From Faecalibacillus intestinalis (lineage in GTDB: Bacteria > Bacillota_I > Bacilli_A > Erysipelotrichales > Coprobacillaceae): DNA of 64,000 nt. Where the stretch lies: assembly GCF_003024685.1 (NCBI RefSeq), contig NZ_PYLQ01000002.1, positions 137,062 through 201,061 on the forward strand, written 5' to 3'. Made by a program: the position numbers and the translations under genes. Below, in pieces: positions 7,791 to 17,473 of the stretch. How positions within the stretch are numbered: the first letter of the stretch is position 1; each line of letters starts with the position of its first letter. The notes beneath the pieces were generated by a model. That model was not told the DNA's origin and did not search any database. It saw only the letters and a list, made by a program, of their open reading frames with translations.

Positions 7791-10124
7791 CTAACTATCC
7801 TTTTCGATTCTTTTATGTATGGTTACTTTCCATTTATCACTGTTCAATGCCCTGCGGTTCGGTACCCCCCCCCCGGATTTTATACTTCTTATTGTCTTTT
7901 CCAGCACCTTCATCTCAACCGGTTTTGAAACATGTGCATTCATACCGGCTGCCAGAGAATGCTGAATATCCTCTGAGAATGCATTCGCAGTCATGGCAAT
8001 GATCGGAATCGTCTTTGCCAGTTTATGGGAACTTCTGCGGATTGCTTTCGTTGCCTCATAACCATTCAAAACAGGCATCTGTATGTCCATCAGGATCATA
8101 TCATAATCACCTGGAGCAGACTGTTCAAATGCTTTCAAAATCTCTTCGCCATTTTCACAGATGGTACATTCCGCACCTTCAATCTTTAACAGTTCCGTCA
8201 GGATCTCTGCGTTCAGCTCATTATCCTCTGCACACAGGAATCTCATGCCCTGCAGAATATTTCCATCCCGCTCATCTTCTTGTGCCGCCAGAGCAACCGT
8301 TCGATTCTCTGCAATTTTCAAATCTATGAGAACCTCAAAACAGCTTCCCTGTCCCGGTTCACTCTCCACATCAATGGTACCTCCCATTGCTTCAACCAGG
8401 TTCCTGGTAATCGCCATTCCAAGTCCGGTTCCCTGGATCTTATTCGTCACAGAACTTTCCGCACGGGTAAACGGATCAAAGATTGTCTCTTTGAAATCTG
8501 CCGACATTCCCATACCGTTGTCACTGACTAAAAAGCGGTACTTTGCATAGACAGATGACTTTGTCTCACATTCTTCTACTAGAAACTGAATTTTTCCACC
8601 TTCCTGCGTATATTTTATGGCATTCGACAGCAGATTACTGAAAATCTGCATCAAATGAACCTGATCCCCATTCACCCACTCATGACGGATGCTTTCTTTT
8701 ATAATTGTAAGCGTCTGCTTCTTTTCATATATTTGAGAATGAAATATAGTGTCAAGCTCCTGTACAAAATCCAGAATAGAAAAGTCAGAATACTTGAAGA
8801 CTGTTTTTCCTGCCTCAATCTTGCTCATATCCAGAACGTCATTGATAATTCCTAACAGATGTTGTGATGAAATATCTATTTTATCTGCATACTCTATAAC
8901 TTTTGCTTTATTACCTGCATCATGTCTGATCAAAGATGTGATACCAATGATTGCATTCATAGGTGTACGAATATCATGTGACATATTAGACAGGAAATCC
9001 GTTTTCGCCTTATTTGCATTTTCCGCTGTCTGTAAAGCCTCTGTTGTAACATTCTTTGCCTTTTTCAGTTTTTGATTGACTATTTCCATTTCCTTCATTG
9101 TCTGTAAATGAAGTTCATTATTTCTTTTTTCATATTCTGCTTTTTGATCTGCAAGACTAAGTCTGGAAATACTGTAGAATAATCCGGCAAAAAGTAAAAG
9201 TATAAAACCTGCCATGAGTGTTGTTGTACACAGCACCGTTTTCTGGTAATCCATCAGCACATTGTCCACAACTCCCTTTGCCACAATGCATACCAAAATG
9301 GTGTTGTTGCTTTCTATCGGGCAATACCCCAGATAATAGGGGTTCTGTTTTCCCAAAAGTGCAACTCCGGATTCTCTGTTATCAAACTTCTTTTTGAACA
9401 AATCAGCCTCTTCTTCTGTAATAGCCTGTTCCCCTTTTAAATGTTTTAACAAAGAATAATTACGGAAGTATTTATCACCACTCAGGTTCGTATACGTTAT
9501 ATTTCCGTCATCATCCAGCATGAAAAAATATGCTTTCCCATCATAACCTTTCAGTTTTAACATGGAATCCAGTTTCGAATGATCATACACAGTTCCAATT
9601 GCCGTATATGTTTCCCCATTGATAGTGTATTCCTGACATGGAATCGCAACCAGATAACCGTCTTTTTTCTTCTGATCATAATCAAGACACACCAGTTTTC
9701 CAATATTGTATCCATTCTTTAAGTCCAGCAGAAATTTACTTGGCATATCAATCCGCATTTTTGTTCCACATGCTGATATCGCCTGACCATTTTCCTGAAG
9801 GAATATAAGTGTACTTTCCGATTCTTTTTCCCATGCTTCAAAGAAACTTTTGTTCGTATCCGTTTCAAGAGACAGCTCCCTCTCATGAAGTAAAAATTCC
9901 TCAACCAACTGCAGCTGGCTGTAGTATCCACTCACCTGAAGATCATAGGTCTGCTGTATCTGGTCAATAACAGCTCCCATACTGCTTTTTCCATTTTCGC
10001 TGATATACTTATTAGACTTACTTATAAGATACTTTATACAAACTAAGCTTAAAAGAATAATAAGTAGTATAAGCAACAGCCTTGTTATTTTTTTTCTTTT
10101 GTTTACCTTTTGTTCTATCTCCAC
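7791..10124 (-). CDS. hybrid sensor histidine kinase 2
   Basis: 777 residues, GTG start 2 nt after the preceding stop. N-terminal membrane segment (LLLILLIILLSLVCIKYLI), extracellular region of about 240 residues, second membrane segment (TTLMAGFILLLFAGLFYSI), coiled linker, HisKA (MSHDIRTPMNAIIG), HATPase_c (GTGLGMAIT) and receiver (LMDIQMPVLNGYEATKAI). After the receiver the gene runs through a G10 tract and ends in a 30-residue tail without family resemblance. It is similar in design to kinase 1 but not a recent duplicate. Confidence 0.9.
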   Translation of the reverse strand: MEIEQKVNKRKKITRLLLILLIILLSLVCIKYLISKSNKYISENGKSSMGAVIDQIQQTYDLQVSGYYSQLQLVEEFLLHERELSLETDTNKSFFEAWEKESESTLIFLQENGQAISACGTKMRIDMPSKFLLDLKNGYNIGKLVCLDYDQKKKDGYLVAIPCQEYTINGETYTAIGTVYDHSKLDSMLKLKGYDGKAYFFMLDDDGNITYTNLSGDKYFRNYSLLKHLKGEQAITEEEADLFKKKFDNRESGVALLGKQNPYYLGYCPIESNNTILVCIVAKGVVDNVLMDYQKTVLCTTTLMAGFILLLFAGLFYSISRLSLADQKAEYEKRNNELHLQTMKEMEIVNQKLKKAKNVTTEALQTAENANKAKTDFLSNMSHDIRTPMNAIIGITSLIRHDAGNKAKVIEYADKIDISSQHLLGIINDVLDMSKIEAGKTVFKYSDFSILDFVQELDTIFHSQIYEKKQTLTIIKESIRHEWVNGDQVHLMQIFSNLLSNAIKYTQEGGKIQFLVEECETKSSVYAKYRFLVSDNGMGMSADFKETIFDPFTRAESSVTNKIQGTGLGMAITRNLVEAMGGTIDVESEPGQGSCFEVLIDLKIAENRTVALAAQEDERDGNILQGMRFLCAEDNELNAEILTELLKIEGAECTICENGEEILKAFEQSAPGDYDMILMDIQMPVLNGYEATKAIRRSSHKLAKTIPIIAMTANAFSEDIQHSLAAGMNAHVSKPVEMKVLEKTIRSIKSGGGVPNRRALNSDKWKVTIHKRIEKDS
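7865..7874. repeat. homopolymer C10 (G10 in the coding strand)
   Basis: Ten C in a row in the 3' part of hybrid kinase 2, just after its receiver domain. In coding orientation it gives Gly-Gly-Gly. Slippage would change only the C-terminal tail. Confidence 0.8.
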
Positions 10125-10126
10125 TT

Positions 10127-11971
10127 TTACTGTTCAACCTCTATATAGTCTTCCGGTGCTGACGGCTGCTGTCCTTTTGACATTGCTTTGGTCCATGCAC
10201 TTGATAATGTGGTATCTTTAAGCTGCTCAATCTCACATTTCGGATTTATTTTTTTCAAAACAGACATTGTGGTGTCTGTAAGAAGAATCGAGTATTCCTT
10301 TTCTTTGTCTATTTTCTTATCATTAACTGTTAAGTCCTTTAATGAAAATCCACTTTCCGCTTGATTGACGATCATTTTCATACCGGATGCAATTGGTAAT
10401 TCGTATTTATTGGTTACGTAAAAATTCTCATCAGCATCAGCAAGATAATTTTCCACGAGTTCATAAACCTGTTTACCATTGATTTTTGCATAATATAATG
10501 CTGTATCTGAACTCTTCGCTGTCATCATGCCAACCCGGCTGCTGGTGCATTCTCCTTTGTACATAGAGGAAGTGAAATAATAATATGGCGCCAGAGCCAG
10601 CTGTGCCTCATTTTCTTCTCTGATCGTAGTTAAAATGGAAGATGCTGCATCACGGCCATTTCTATCGTTCAGTGAGATGGAATATTCATTTTTAAAATTC
10701 ACCGTTGCTTTTTCTTCTGGATCTTTACGATTCATTACACTGCGCAAAGTATCATAAGCCTGTATTTCATCCATCTCCCCTGACAGTAATCCTTGAACAG
10801 CCTCAAGGCTTGCATCAAATGACTTTTGAGCGGAATATCGGATATAAACAGCATTATTGTTAATTTCCTCTTCCAGTCCAGGCACATCCTGCATCATGGT
10901 TGGAACATCTGTATTCAATGAAATAACACCGCTTCCATCCGCAATCAGCTTTTGCCCCTCTTCTGAAATCATACAATCCAGCACATCCAGTGCAGTATCC
11001 AGTTTCTCCCGGTCTTTTTCCAGGTTTTTGTTAAATGCAATGTTTAAGGACGGAGTCATGTACACATAGGATTCATCCGATGTCTGTGAAAAATAAGGAA
11101 TACGGATCAGCTCCGCATCCATCTGTTTCTGCAGCTGCTGCATAACCGTCGGATGTCCATGAAACATTGCTGATTTTCCTGCGGCAAACATCTGGATTCC
11201 TGTATCGACATCAATATTGATATCTTCTTTACCAAAGTGCGAGTCTTTCAGAAACTGACTGGTTTCTGAAAAAATACGTTTCCATAATGCATCATCAAAC
11301 TTTACTTCATCCGATGCAGTCTCTGCACCGTTTCGCCATTCAATACCATCCAGGCTTGTGAACTCACCGATTGCCGCCGCCTGGATGATCTCATTATTTG
11401 ACCAGTCTTCACCAAGATCCATGGAATACGGTTTTATACCATTATCATAAAACTGCTGACAGGCCTGTACATATTCCTCATAATTTTCTGGAATCTTTAC
11501 GCCATACTGATCAAACAGTGTTTTGTTGGCAATGATCGTCTGCGGAATACCACAGATTGGCAGCCACTGGATTTCATCATCCGCATTCTTATAATATTGC
11601 ACCGCATAAGAATAATACTTAGAAACAACATCATAAGAAGCAAAATCCATAAGATAAGGCTGTAAGTCCTGTGCATCCGTTCCAGAAAATCGACGTACTG
11701 TTATGATATCCGGTAATTCATCATGTTCTTTAAAATAACTGTATAAATCGGTATCATTGTTACCAATAATAAATTCAATATCCTGATCAGGAAACTGTTC
11801 ATGGATATAGGGTGCAATATTTTTCATCAAACGATTTTCCCACAGATAAACGGTAAGATGATCATCGTTTTTAGATACTTCTTTCTTTGACTGTCCACAT
11901 CCAGACAAGACAGCAGTTGCTACAAGTACACCTGACACCACTGCTATCAGACAACGTTTTGCCTTTTTCAT
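10127..11971 (-). CDS. solute-binding lipoprotein with 5'-nucleotidase-C-like domain
   Basis: 614 residues from the ATG at 11971, which has GAGGAAA 10 nt upstream; an upstream in-frame start would lie inside the riboswitch region. The signal peptide ends with lipobox LSGC. Residues about 40-420 resemble a family 1 (sugar-type) binding protein (VYLWENRLMKNIAPYI, MFHGHPTVMQQL). The C-terminal 180 residues resemble the 5'-nucleotidase C-terminal domain (KINGKQVYELVENYL, LPIASGMKM, DLTVNDKKIDKEKEYSILLTD), without the metallophosphatase half. First gene of the riboswitch-led operon. No ABC permease is nearby, so a sensory role is inferred. Confidence 0.82.
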   Translation of the reverse strand: MKKAKRCLIAVVSGVLVATAVLSGCGQSKKEVSKNDDHLTVYLWENRLMKNIAPYIHEQFPDQDIEFIIGNNDTDLYSYFKEHDELPDIITVRRFSGTDAQDLQPYLMDFASYDVVSKYYSYAVQYYKNADDEIQWLPICGIPQTIIANKTLFDQYGVKIPENYEEYVQACQQFYDNGIKPYSMDLGEDWSNNEIIQAAAIGEFTSLDGIEWRNGAETASDEVKFDDALWKRIFSETSQFLKDSHFGKEDINIDVDTGIQMFAAGKSAMFHGHPTVMQQLQKQMDAELIRIPYFSQTSDESYVYMTPSLNIAFNKNLEKDREKLDTALDVLDCMISEEGQKLIADGSGVISLNTDVPTMMQDVPGLEEEINNNAVYIRYSAQKSFDASLEAVQGLLSGEMDEIQAYDTLRSVMNRKDPEEKATVNFKNEYSISLNDRNGRDAASSILTTIREENEAQLALAPYYYFTSSMYKGECTSSRVGMMTAKSSDTALYYAKINGKQVYELVENYLADADENFYVTNKYELPIASGMKMIVNQAESGFSLKDLTVNDKKIDKEKEYSILLTDTTMSVLKKINPKCEIEQLKDTTLSSAWTKAMSKGQQPSAPEDYIEVEQ

Positions 11972-12035
11972 ACTTTTATTTTCCTCATTCTTTCCTGATA
12001 AAATCATTATTGTTACGTCTGTGAAATAACACCGT

Positions 12036-12062
12036 AAAAAAGCACCGTCAGACAGACAGTGC
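12036..12062 (-). terminator. riboswitch expression-platform terminator
   Basis: On the minus strand an 8-bp stem GCACTGTC / GACGGTGC (one G-U pair), 5-nt loop and six T follow the c-di-GMP aptamer by about 12 nt. It can stop transcription before the lipoprotein gene. Confidence 0.85.
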
Positions 12063-12073
12063 ACCTCATTTCA

Positions 12074-12145
12074 TGCAACTGGCTGCCATTTTACAGGCCC
12101 TGTAGCTTTGCGTCCCAGACTTTCATCTGGTTTGCCGATTTCCTT
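12074..12145 (-). promoter_or_regulatory. c-di-GMP-I (GEMM) riboswitch aptamer
   Basis: The minus strand carries the class hallmarks in order: GGCAAACC, a GAAA tetraloop, TGGGACGCAAAGC, GGGCCT with following A-rich segment, and ATGGCAGCC. It lies between a good promoter and an intrinsic terminator, and leads the operon ending in an HD-GYP c-di-GMP phosphodiesterase. Whether ligand turns the operon on or off is not clear from sequence alone. Confidence 0.92.
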
Positions 12146-12189
12146 ATTATAGATATAGCTTTTAAACTTATACCAAAAAAACTAATTTT

Positions 12190-12218
12190 ATTATACTTTA
12201 ACGTTCTACTATGCACAA
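12190..12218 (-). promoter_or_regulatory. promoter of the riboswitch operon
   Basis: TTGTGC (12213-12218), exactly 17 bp, TATAAT (12190-12195) on the minus strand. Transcription would start about 40 nt before the aptamer. Confidence 0.7.
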
Positions 12219-12248
12219 GAAAAAAACTACCGTTTTAACGTTCAAAAA

Positions 12249-12287
12249 CAAAAAAAGAACAGCCGATACATATACTCGAACTGTTCT
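12249..12287 (-). terminator. intrinsic terminator
   Basis: AGAACAG / CTGTTCT stem followed by seven T on the minus strand, placed immediately after the stop of the HTH remnant. It separates the right-end genes from the sensory operon. Confidence 0.7.
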
Positions 12288-12288
12288 C

Positions 12289-12456
12289 CTACTTCCGAAG
12301 TCCACGCAGCATTGACATTACTGTTTCCTGCTCATTTGTACTCAGATCGTTCCATATCCCTAGAACTTCTTTCTATTTTTCTGTCAGATTCTCTGAATTA
12401 CCTTCCTGAAAAAACTGCGATAATGTCACGCCCAAAGCTGTACATATTTTTTCAAG
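12289..12456 (-). pseudogene. XRE-type regulator, C-terminal remnant
   Basis: Reading the minus strand from 12456 gives LEKICTALGVTLSQFF, the end of an XRE helix-turn-helix. It is followed by an in-frame TAG, then VLGIWNDLSTNEQETVMSML up to the stop at 12289. The DNA-binding half is missing and the upstream DNA is in another frame. It is the decayed tail of a small element-borne repressor. Confidence 0.7.
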
Positions 12457-12701
12457 TGTTCATGGATCGATAGTTTCTTCTCTTTTCCTATCATTGTCTT
12501 TTTCTCTGTTATTGCCTTTCTTTCAGCTTTCCCCGCATCCTTAACTACTGTATTTGCTTCAACGCCAGTTCTTGGCACAGCTTCTCTGCTCTCATTCTTT
12601 TCTGCTATCTGCTGTTCTTCTTTATTAGGAAGAGACAATGCAAGATACTTTTTGATATTTTCTCCGCCTTGTAACACCTGCTCACAATATTCTATTTTCA
12701 T
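12426..12701 (-). CDS. small hypothetical element protein
   Basis: 91 residues, lysine and glutamate rich, starting on the TAATG overlap with the tnpV stop, so translationally coupled to it. The last residues (HLKKYVQLWA) come from the HTH remnant read out of frame, so the natural C-terminus is probably altered. I do not recognise a domain. Its link with TnpV suggests a transposon-maintenance or unknown accessory role. Confidence 0.5.
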   Translation of the reverse strand: MKIEYCEQVLQGGENIKKYLALSLPNKEEQQIAEKNESREAVPRTGVEANTVVKDAGKAERKAITEKKTMIGKEKKLSIHEHLKKYVQLWA

Positions 12702-13099
12702 TAGTTATCTGCTAAATTGTTTACTAGCAACATTAATACATAAATCAATTCCTTGAGAATAATCTCTTCCGCAATCGCTCTATGCTGATTAGCAGCTCTT
12801 ACCCATGCCATCTGATCTTTCTCTTTATCCGGTAATGGTTCTTTTTCTTCCAACTGTTTCAGGATCACTCCTTCCCGTTCTCTTGCTGCCTTATCTACTT
12901 CCAGAAGGTATTCTCCAATTGTATCCTGTAAAAGCATCACCTGATAGGTTGAATTTCGATGGTTTTTCAGATAATCTCTGCGAAGAAAACCATACTTGCC
13001 AAGTTGCTCCATCTGTTCACCGGATTTATAGGTGAGATTCGGGATTAGATATCCGTTTACATTCGTATACGTTAATTTCATTTTATTAGCACTCTCCAT
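12701..13099 (-). CDS. tnpV: TnpV-like transposon-encoded protein
   Basis: 132 residues matching the TnpV pattern known from Clostridium Tn4451-type elements: MKLTYTNVNGYLIPNL near the N-terminus, then YGFLRRDYLKNHR and a helical C-terminus. Its function is not established. Start at 13099 has AAGGATGAG upstream; an internal ATG at 13081 is the alternative. It marks the right end of the 11.3-kb element. Confidence 0.8.
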   Translation of the reverse strand: MESANKMKLTYTNVNGYLIPNLTYKSGEQMEQLGKYGFLRRDYLKNHRNSTYQVMLLQDTIGEYLLEVDKAAREREGVILKQLEEKEPLPDKEKDQMAWVRAANQHRAIAEEIILKELIYVLMLLVNNLADN

Positions 13100-13115
13100 T
13101 TCTCATCCTTTTTTT

Positions 13116-13143
13116 GACCACAAATTTACGACATTTACGACAA
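13116..13143. repeat. right arm-type direct repeats
   Basis: GACCACAAATTTACGACA (13116-13133) followed by TTTACGACAA matches the two copies near the left end (2012-2080) in the same orientation. Confidence 0.6.
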
Positions 13144-13188
13144 ATCTGACACTGCTTTACAATACCAGACAAAATGACTGATGCCTCG

Positions 13189-13212
13189 GAAAGCCCGTAA
13201 AACAGGCACTTC
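13189..13212. repeat. right inner inverted segment of the element
   Basis: Reverse complement of this segment (GAAGTGCCTG then TTTTACGGGCTT) resembles 1946-1970. It lies 44 nt inside the right core repeat. Confidence 0.5.
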
Positions 13213-13256
13213 TAGGATACACAAGACAGAACAAAAATCAACTTCCATTATCAAGA

Positions 13257-13268
13257 GGTGAGTGCTAA
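13257..13268 (+). repeat. right core repeat (attR-like)
   Basis: GGTGAGTGCTAA, matching 1915-1926 with one mismatch. The A+T-rich chromosome resumes at once with the 6-phospho-beta-glucosidase terminator. Confidence 0.65.
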
Positions 13269-13272
13269 AAAT

Positions 13273-13309
13273 AATAAAAAAGAAGTTTAACCCAAAAAGT
13301 TAAACTTCT
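13273..13309 (-). terminator. terminator of the 6-phospho-beta-glucosidase gene
   Basis: Perfect 11-bp stem AGAAGTTTAAC / GTTAAACTTCT with a 7-nt loop and a T-run on the minus strand. Confidence 0.85.
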
Positions 13310-13316
13310 AATATAT

Positions 13317-14819
<1,503 letters not shown>

Positions 14820-14846
14820 TTATGTCAAAAATATGAAATTTTCAAA

Positions 14847-15782
14847 CTATGCAACAAATAAAACGACACATGTATAAACAATTAACGTAATAACCATAAA
14901 TAATGAAATAAAGGCAGCAACAAAATCTTCATCTTCTTCACCTTTATAAAGTGGTGAAATCAACATCGGCATTGCAAATCCTGTTGGACACATAAAATAA
15001 ATCAATACACCCATCATATAGATCTTATCTGCCATTAAATTTGGGAAGAAGACAAAGAATCCTGCAATAACAAGCATATAAAAGATAATTCTAACTCCTA
15101 CAAGTTTTAATAATGAACCAATAGTATCTTTATTAATTTTTAAATTATAACCGATAATTAATAAAATAAGACTCACAATAGGAGCTGTTGCTTGTTGAAT
15201 TGTATTTGTATAAAGATCAATAAAAGCAGTTTGACTTAACAAGTCATATACACCTAAAACATTTAAAATGATTCCTAACATAACCGCAATCACAAATGAA
15301 TTTGTGAAAATTGTTTTCAATAATTCCTTAGTACTTGTATTTCCGGATGTCTTTTTAGCAACAAGTACAGGAATAATAATAAAAGCAATCACTGTTCCAG
15401 CAATATCATAAATAACTGTATTGCTTGCATAAGCTACACCTACAATGGATGTATAAAGTGGTAATGCAACATTTTCTCCTTCACAAGTTGTTAAAAGATA
15501 GGGTGAAATATGTTCCATTTCTTTTCCTGTAAACTTAGCAATAAATTTACCTAAAACCATAGCTAATGTAAAAGCAACTAAAACATATAGCACAATCAAT
15601 ATTGCTGAAGCTTCTATTTTAGCAGTAAATAAAACATTAAAAATTAAGATAGGAAACAATACATTGAAAACAATATGATTGGCCCCTTCTTTTTGTTTAG
15701 GACTAATAAAGTTTTTAATACGCGCGATCATTCCTAAAATGATCATAAAAAATACTGGGAATAAAGTTGATAATGCATTCAT
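14847..15782 (-). CDS. AEC-family membrane carrier
   Basis: 311 residues with about ten hydrophobic segments in two five-helix halves, as in the auxin efflux carrier/malate-permease family. N-terminus ALSTLFPVFFMIILGMIAR is typical. Substrate is probably a small organic acid, inferred from family. It is divergent from a LysR gene with a 125-bp A+T-rich space, so that regulator probably controls it. Confidence 0.88.
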   Translation of the reverse strand: MNALSTLFPVFFMIILGMIARIKNFISPKQKEGANHIVFNVLFPILIFNVLFTAKIEASAILIVLYVLVAFTLAMVLGKFIAKFTGKEMEHISPYLLTTCEGENVALPLYTSIVGVAYASNTVIYDIAGTVIAFIIIPVLVAKKTSGNTSTKELLKTIFTNSFVIAVMLGIILNVLGVYDLLSQTAFIDLYTNTIQQATAPIVSLILLIIGYNLKINKDTIGSLLKLVGVRIIFYMLVIAGFFVFFPNLMADKIYMMGVLIYFMCPTGFAMPMLISPLYKGEEDEDFVAAFISLFMVITLIVYTCVVLFVA

Positions 15783-15907
15783 AATTTTCCTCCTTGTTTT
15801 TCAAGAATATTGTAAAAAAGAAGATTTATAATTACAAATACTTATATATTATAGATATTTATTATTTTTAATTATAAATAATGATATACTTATGTTGAGG
15901 TGATTTA

Positions 15908-16795
15908 ATGGAATTACGTGTCTTAAAATACTTTATAACAGTTGCACAGGAACAAAGTTTCTCCAAGGCCGCTAAAGTACTCAATGTCTCTCAACCTGCA
16001 CTTTCTAAACAAATTAAAGATTTAGAAGATGAATACAAAACAACACTTTTTAATCGTACAACGCGAACTGTTTCTTTAACCGAAGAAGGACGGTTATTTA
16101 AGGAACAAGCTATTGAGATTTTAAATCTTGTAGACAGAAGTGAGGATTATCTTAGAAATAATAAAAAATATATTAGTGGAAATATTCATATTGGATGTAG
16201 TGAAAGTATATGTAATCGTGTTATTATGAAAGCTATTGCTAAAACTCAAAAACAATATCCCCATATTAAATTTCATCTTTATAGTGGAAATGCTCAATAT
16301 GTTGAGGAAAAGATTGATCAAAGTATTTTTGATTTAGGGATTGTTGTGGAACCTGCAAATTTTTCTAAATATGATTATTTAAAGCTTCCTGGTTATGACC
16401 TTGAAGGAATTCTTATGAAAAAGGATTCTAATCTTGCGAATAGAGATTTCATTACACCTAAGGATCTAATGAATCAGCCAATTATTATATCTAATCAAGA
16501 GATGGTTAAAAATAATATTGCAGGATGGTTAGGAGGTAATCAAAGAGCACTTAATGTGGTAGCTACTTATAATCTTTTTTATAATGCCCAATTGATGTGT
16601 GAAGAGGATGTTGGTTATGTTTTAACTTTTGAACATCTTTATCATGAAACAACTGAAGGTTCTTTGTGTTTTAAACCACTAAATCCACCACTTATGATTA
16701 AAAGTAATCTTATTTGGAAAAAGTATCGTTTGTTTTCTAAAGCTGAAGAAGCTTTTCTAGAAATTTTAAATAAAGAACTAAATGAAAAGGCATAG
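15908..16795 (+). CDS. LysR-family transcriptional regulator
   Basis: 295 residues. Winged HTH at 1-60 (FSKAAKVLNVSQPALSKQIKDLE) followed by a periplasmic-binding-type effector domain (GNIHIGCSES...). The start follows GAGGTG. LysR proteins often sit divergently next to their target, here the AEC carrier. The effector is unknown. Confidence 0.92.
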   Translation: MELRVLKYFITVAQEQSFSKAAKVLNVSQPALSKQIKDLEDEYKTTLFNRTTRTVSLTEEGRLFKEQAIEILNLVDRSEDYLRNNKKYISGNIHIGCSESICNRVIMKAIAKTQKQYPHIKFHLYSGNAQYVEEKIDQSIFDLGIVVEPANFSKYDYLKLPGYDLEGILMKKDSNLANRDFITPKDLMNQPIIISNQEMVKNNIAGWLGGNQRALNVVATYNLFYNAQLMCEEDVGYVLTFEHLYHETTEGSLCFKPLNPPLMIKSNLIWKKYRLFSKAEEAFLEILNKELNEKA

Positions 16796-16813
16796 CCTAA
16801 CTATGCCTTTTTA
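16785..16813. terminator. bidirectional terminator between lysR and hypB2
   Basis: AAAAGGCATAG / CTATGCCTTTT with a CCTAA loop between convergent genes, T-run on each strand. Confidence 0.85.
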
Positions 16814-17473
16814 ATTATTTTTATTTTCTTTGATCCATTGAATGAATTCATTCATACCTTCACCTGTTTTTGCACTTAAACAAATAATTTTTGCATTTGG
16901 ATTTAAATTTAAAATATTAACTTTTGCTTGATCAATATCAAAATCAAAATAATCAAGCGTATCAATCTTAGAAATAATAACCAAATCACATACACTAAAC
17001 ATTAAAGGATACTTTAATGGTTTATCATCTCCTTCAGGAACTGATAAAATCATCATATTTTTATGTGCACCTGTATCAAATTCTGCAGGACAAACAAGAT
17101 TTCCAATATTTTCTAAAAAGAGAAGATCAAAATCATCTACGCCAAATTCATCAACTGCTCTTGTTGTCATTTCTGCATCAATATGGCATAATCCCCCATT
17201 ATGAATTTGAATAGAAGGAACTCCTGTAAAATCTGCTACCTTTTGTGCATCAAGTGATGTTTCAATATCAACATCCATCACTCCTACTTTATAATCCTCT
17301 TTAATTTCATTAATTACATGAGAAAGAAGTGTTGTTTTTCCAGAACCAGGAGAAGACATTACATTGATCATTGTCACTTTTTTGTCCTTTAGTCTTTTGC
17401 GAAGAGCATCTGCTTCTTGATTATTCGTATTAAAAATATTTTCATGAACTTCGATTACTCTTACTTTAGCCAT
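16811..17473 (-). CDS. hypB: HypB-like nickel-insertion GTPase, copy 2
   Basis: 220 residues. P-loop MSSPGSGKTTLL, switch region with DVDIETSLDAQK, the CHIDAEMT metal-site segment, and LFLENIGNLVCPAEFD shared with HypB. The His-rich nickel-storage N-terminus of some HypBs is absent. It overlaps the upstream hypB by 8 nt and is about half identical to it by eye. HypB delivers Ni to hydrogenase maturation with HypA. No hydrogenase subunit is in the window. Confidence 0.9.
   Translation of the reverse strand: MAKVRVIEVHENIFNTNNQEADALRKRLKDKKVTMINVMSSPGSGKTTLLSHVINEIKEDYKVGVMDVDIETSLDAQKVADFTGVPSIQIHNGGLCHIDAEMTTRAVDEFGVDDFDLLFLENIGNLVCPAEFDTGAHKNMMILSVPEGDDKPLKYPLMFSVCDLVIISKIDTLDYFDFDIDQAKVNILNLNPNAKIICLSAKTGEGMNEFIQWIKENKNN

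Larger units (their letters stand above)
1915..13268. mobile_element. 11.3-kb integrated element, probably defective, inserted at the hsp20 CIRCE
   Basis: Bounds are set by a 12-bp direct repeat GG(C/T)GAGTGCTAA at 1915-1926 and 13257-13268. Inside both ends lie inverted similar segments sharing TTTTACGGGCTT, and direct copies of a GACCACA...TTTACGACA motif that look like integrase arm sites. The interior is richer in G+C than the flanks. A C-terminal tyrosine-recombinase fragment is at the left end and TnpV at the right end. The cargo is a c-di-GMP-linked sensory operon. No complete integrase, excisionase or transfer gene is visible, so mobility now would need help in trans. Confidence 0.75.

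Noticed and set aside
6962-11971. Complete ABC import system from the two binding proteins
   Set aside because: No permease or ATPase gene occurs in the element; the neighbours are kinases.
7800-12064. Start of the first lipoprotein at 12064
   Set aside because: That start lies inside the riboswitch terminator region; the ATG at 11971 has a good ribosome binding site and a proper signal peptide.
13086-13094. Inverted copy of the core (TTAGCACTC) inside the start of tnpV as a third att or CIRCE site
   Set aside because: A 9-mer is expected by chance about once in such a window, and no second arm follows at N9.
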